Shown here in pieces: positions 44,077 to 46,375 of a stretch of 46,375 bases of DNA (within the stretch, counting starts at the first letter, position 1; every line of letters begins with the position of its first letter). The stretch is from Pseudomonadota bacterium. Lineage in GTDB: Bacteria; Pseudomonadota; Gammaproteobacteria; Acidiferrobacterales; Acidiferrobacteraceae. Both the position numbers and the translations under genes were made by a program. The stretch is taken from assembly GCA_021794595.1 (NCBI GenBank), contig JAJYQN010000051.1, forward strand, positions 23,245 through 69,619, read 5' to 3'. Under the pieces are notes generated by a model. The model was not told where the DNA came from and did not search any database. It was given only the letters and a program-made list of their open reading frames with translations.

Positions 44077-45336
44077 ATGGCGAGTTTACGCGCAAGGCCG
44101 GAGCCATGCGGCCGGCGGGTTTGGCAGGTACGGATCAAGGAGCGGGGCTACCCAGAACTCGCCAAAACCTTTGACCTGAAGACCGAGGCTACCGCCTGAG
44201 CCAAGCAAATCGAATCGGAGATGGACCGCGGATCTTTATGTCCCGAGCCGAAGCGGAATCCACCTCACTGGCTGAACTACTCGACCGTTATCAGCGCGAG
44301 ATCGCCACACAAAAGCACGGGGCCGCAATGGAGCGCTCCCATCTTCGGATGATCCGCCAAGACCTCGTTGCTCACGGCTTTTTTTCTGGTATCACAGGCA
44401 AGGAATTGACCCTAAATTCAGCAGTTGAACCGCGGCGCCCTCGGAAACTGCCCGATTCATAGGGCTTTGTACCAAAATCTGTGTTCACCGCTTGGGTGAA
44501 CCGCAGAGTTGTTGAAATCCCTTGCAAATAGGCCGATTAGGGTGGATTTCCGACATCAACTGCCGGATCTAGGTTGACGGCTTAAGGTCGTATCCGCCTC
44601 CACCGTAAATCGCGAACTGAATATCCTCTCCCATGTCTTTACCGTAGCCGCGCAGGAATGGCATATCCACTTGCTGTGGGGAAATCCGGTCCGACTCGTG
44701 AGCCGCCCACACGTCAACGATAAGAAAGACCGCCGCCTGGTGGGCGACGAAGAAAAGAGATTACTCACAGCGGCCGGGGTCTATGGAGACGCCGGCGAAA
44801 TCGCTTTCATCATCACATGGGCCATTGAGACCGCCATGCGCCGCGGGAAGATCACCGGCATGCGCTGGGAGCACCTCGATCGAAAGGACCGGGTGCTACT
44901 GATCCCAGAGACCAAGAATGGCACACCACGGCAGGTGCCATTGTCCACGGTGGCCTTGAGCATCCTGGACGCCCTGCCCCGGCGAATCGATGGTCGTGTT
45001 TTCGCTATTCACGCAGCATCTATAAGTCGAGCCTTTGCCGAGACATGTAAGGCCGCCGGCATCGAGGGACTCACCTTCCATGATCTGCGCCATGAGGCCA
45101 CCAGCAGGCTTTTCGAGAAGGGGCTGAATCCCATGGAAGTGGCCGCCATTACGGGACACAAGACCCTGCAGATGCTGAAGCGGTATACTCATCTCAAAGC
45201 AAAAGATTTGGGGGGGGAGGTCAGGGTAACAATGCATATCCATTCCGCATTTTTTATTCTCATGGCGATGATTCTTGCGGCCGGAGAGCCATTAGGGCAA
45301 TTCCGCCACCCTCTTCATGATCAGCTGTATTTGTAG
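44077..45336 (+). pseudogene. Broken tyrosine-recombinase integrase beside tRNA-Glu
   Basis: Pieces of one phage-type integrase are spread over three frames. The N-terminal arm (SLRARPEPCGRRVWQVRIKERG) has an in-frame TGA at 44197, probably once a Trp codon (ATA-W-AKQIE). The core-binding part (MSRAEAESTSLAELLDRY) follows in the -1 frame. A 163-bp insertion (44411-44573) and a small loss disrupt the next region. The catalytic part from about 44583 is intact: STVNRELNILSHVF, then Arg in ETAMRRGKITG, HDLRHE, GHKTLQML and the nucleophile Tyr in KRYTHLKA. It is dead as a full protein. Its position right after tRNA-Glu marks it as the relic integrase of an island. Confidence 0.88.
44411..44573. 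mobile_element. 163-bp MITE-like insertion in the integrase pseudogene
   Basis: The ends are inverted repeats: CCTAAATTCAGCAGTTGA (44411-44428) and the reverse complement of 44556-44573, matching at 14 to 15 of 18 positions. Both sides are flanked by TTGAC (44406-44410 and 44574-44578), a 5-bp target duplication. It has no room for a transposase, so it would be moved in trans by an insertion sequence with the same ends. I could not assign the IS family. Confidence 0.75.
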
Positions 45337-45629
45337 ATCGTCATTTTGGTTTGCCTGCCCTTTCAGGTTCATTTCTCTCTCATTCAGCTCACCTTTGAGG
45401 GCAACCGTAAACTTCTGCAATGGCCCAAGATTGAGTCAATATCGTTGGCATAATGTATTACTGTGAGGCTAACAGATATCTGATCGCCATCCACACGATA
45501 ATCACCAACGTAGTAGTACTGGCTATCACCACCAAAAGCGCGCGCCCTCTCCAGCACGACAATTCCCGCCCCGAATGTCCCCTTATTGGATTGGAACTGT
45601 GCCGTCCACATCGCCTCAATGCTCACCAT
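45292..45629 (-). pseudogene. GrlR-like gene with a frameshift
   Basis: The first frame begins MVSIEAMWTAQFQSNKGTFG and includes RAFGGDSQYYYVGDYRVDGD, which resembles the GrlR/T4-like 'negative regulator GrlR' domain found in many proteobacterial genomes. After SILG (about 45425) the similarity continues in the -1 frame as GPLQKFTVALKGELNEREM and ends LIMKRVAELP at 45292. In the original frame it stops early, at 45384. The 338-bp span is one base short of whole codons, as expected for a single-base deletion. No slippery heptamer is present, so I call it a pseudogene, not programmed shifting. It converges on the integrase remnant. Confidence 0.65.
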
Positions 45630-45662
45630 CTTCTCCTGTCTATGCAGCCTATTGTCGTGTTT

Positions 45663-46375
45663 TTATCCTGCCGGGTATGGCCCCAAGAACCGCACACCGT
45701 TAAAATGGATGAGGTGGCTCGGATGATCAGCGATCCACACCTCGGATTCCCAGGAAATCACTTCCTGGTATTTGTTGAACGTACGGCGATCAGGGAAGGC
45801 GGACACGAACACAAGACCGGCACCGCAATTCGTAAAGAGCTCGCTCAGTTCCTGGTGGCGCTTGGCGTCCACGGGTCCGTGCGAGGTCACGGCCTCGGCC
45901 AGAATCAGCCAACGCCGATCCGGGTCGTAAATCATGATATCGGGCATTTTACCATGTGCCCCCATGGTGATACCGAGGGAAGCTAGTAAGAGTTCGTTAC
46001 AGTATCCCCATTTCTTGCCCGTATCGCCGGCATACACGAGTTGCCCACCCGGTACAAAGCGCGGTCCAAATTCTTCACAGAGGGCCTTGATGAGCGCGCT
46101 ATGATTGCCGGGCGAAAGCAGGACCTCCTGACCTGATGCCACCCGTAATGGCACCATACGCATCCAGCGGGGCATTGCCTGTTGAGCAACCAACGTCCCA
46201 CGTATTGCCAGAAAGTTGGCAAGGTGGGTCGGATAATCCTTAGTCCCCAAGGCCCGAAGGGCATCTAGGCACGCGGGCTCAATCTGGTAGACGGCGTTCG
46301 GGCTATTGACCGGCCGGTCGGGCTGGTCCGGGTTGTAAAGTGCCAGCCCAGCCTGAATAAACTGGTGCATAGTCT
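45663..46375 (-). CDS. BsuBI/PstI-type restriction endonuclease, partial
   Basis: At least 235 residues of a type II restriction enzyme of the BsuBI/PstI family (sites like CTGCAG). The end of the N-terminal helical domain is seen (HQFIQAGLALYNPDQPDRP, NSPNAVYQIEPA), then the catalytic domain: VYAGDTGKKWGYCNELLL, HGKMPDIMIYDPDRRW, ILAEAVTSHGPVDAKRH with the PD-(D/E)XK-like Asp and Glu, and HLIHFNG near the end. Family members are about 315 residues, so the start lies beyond the right edge; the Met at 46370 is probably internal. The cognate adenine methylase is not in the window and would be expected just outside. Confidence 0.88.
   Translation of the reverse strand, partial: TMHQFIQAGLALYNPDQPDRPVNSPNAVYQIEPACLDALRALGTKDYPTHLANFLAIRGTLVAQQAMPRWMRMVPLRVASGQEVLLSPGNHSALIKALCEEFGPRFVPGGQLVYAGDTGKKWGYCNELLLASLGITMGAHGKMPDIMIYDPDRRWLILAEAVTSHGPVDAKRHQELSELFTNCGAGLVFVSAFPDRRTFNKYQEVISWESEVWIADHPSHLIHFNGVRFLGPYPAG

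Noticed and set aside
45384-45629. Programmed frameshifting in the GrlR-like gene
   Set aside because: The junction reads ATC TTG GGC CAT with no X XXY YYZ heptamer, and it sits among other pseudogenes, so mutation is the simpler explanation.

Overview
The window is dense, GC-rich bacterial DNA with mostly proteobacterial gene families. Three things point to an autotrophic, probably acidophilic sulfur- or iron-oxidising gammaproteobacterium: an alpha-carboxysome (form IAc RuBisCO) operon under a CbbR-type regulator, a xanthomonadin/aryl-polyene type pigment operon fed by a chorismatase, and copper-handling genes. Acidiferrobacter or a relative is my best guess; the genus is inference, not something the sequence proves.

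Layout. 1-6645 (minus strand) is the carboxysome operon cbbL-cbbS-csoS2-csoSCA-csoS4A-csoS4B-csoS1, cut by the left edge inside csoS1. The intergenic region to 7338 holds a 56-bp direct repeat, and cbbR (plus strand) follows. 8489-9970 is an MFS transporter. 10085-11531 is a luxI/luxR pair that converges and overlaps tail to tail. 11787-12086 encodes a small exported protein made of 11-residue repeats. 12146-20742 (minus) is an aryl-polyene-like operon: XanB2-like chorismatase, MipA-like outer-membrane protein, ACP, LpxL-like acyltransferase, LolA-like protein, MMPL exporter, ketosynthase and chain-length factor. It has a partial internal duplication at the acyltransferase/LolA junction. A divergent polysaccharide deacetylase (20912-21733) flanks it.

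21707-25186 carries a YbiT-type ABC-F ATPase, RmuC and an HxlR regulator. The HxlR gene is divergent from a WrbA-pirin pair (25271-26580). A perfect 26-bp palindrome then precedes a TetR gene and a tripartite efflux operon (NodT/EmrA/EmrB types, to 31515). A GT39 glycosyltransferase with a strong terminator follows. 33349-39203 (minus) encodes an AddAB-like helicase-nuclease pair, head to head with gltX. tRNA-Ala follows gltX directly. An outer-membrane protein-copC-copD operon comes next, then tRNA-Glu.

From tRNA-Glu to the right edge the DNA looks like a decayed integrated element. It holds a broken tyrosine integrase carrying a 163-bp MITE-like insertion, a frameshifted GrlR-like gene, and a BsuBI/PstI-type restriction endonuclease that runs off the window.

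The strongest single observation is a complete -1 programmed frameshift signal inside csoS2: the heptamer C CCA AAA, a 6-nt spacer, a 7-bp stem, and a -1-frame stop three codons on. It predicts short and long CsoS2 isoforms as in Halothiobacillus. No CRISPR array, rRNA operon or complete insertion sequence was seen.
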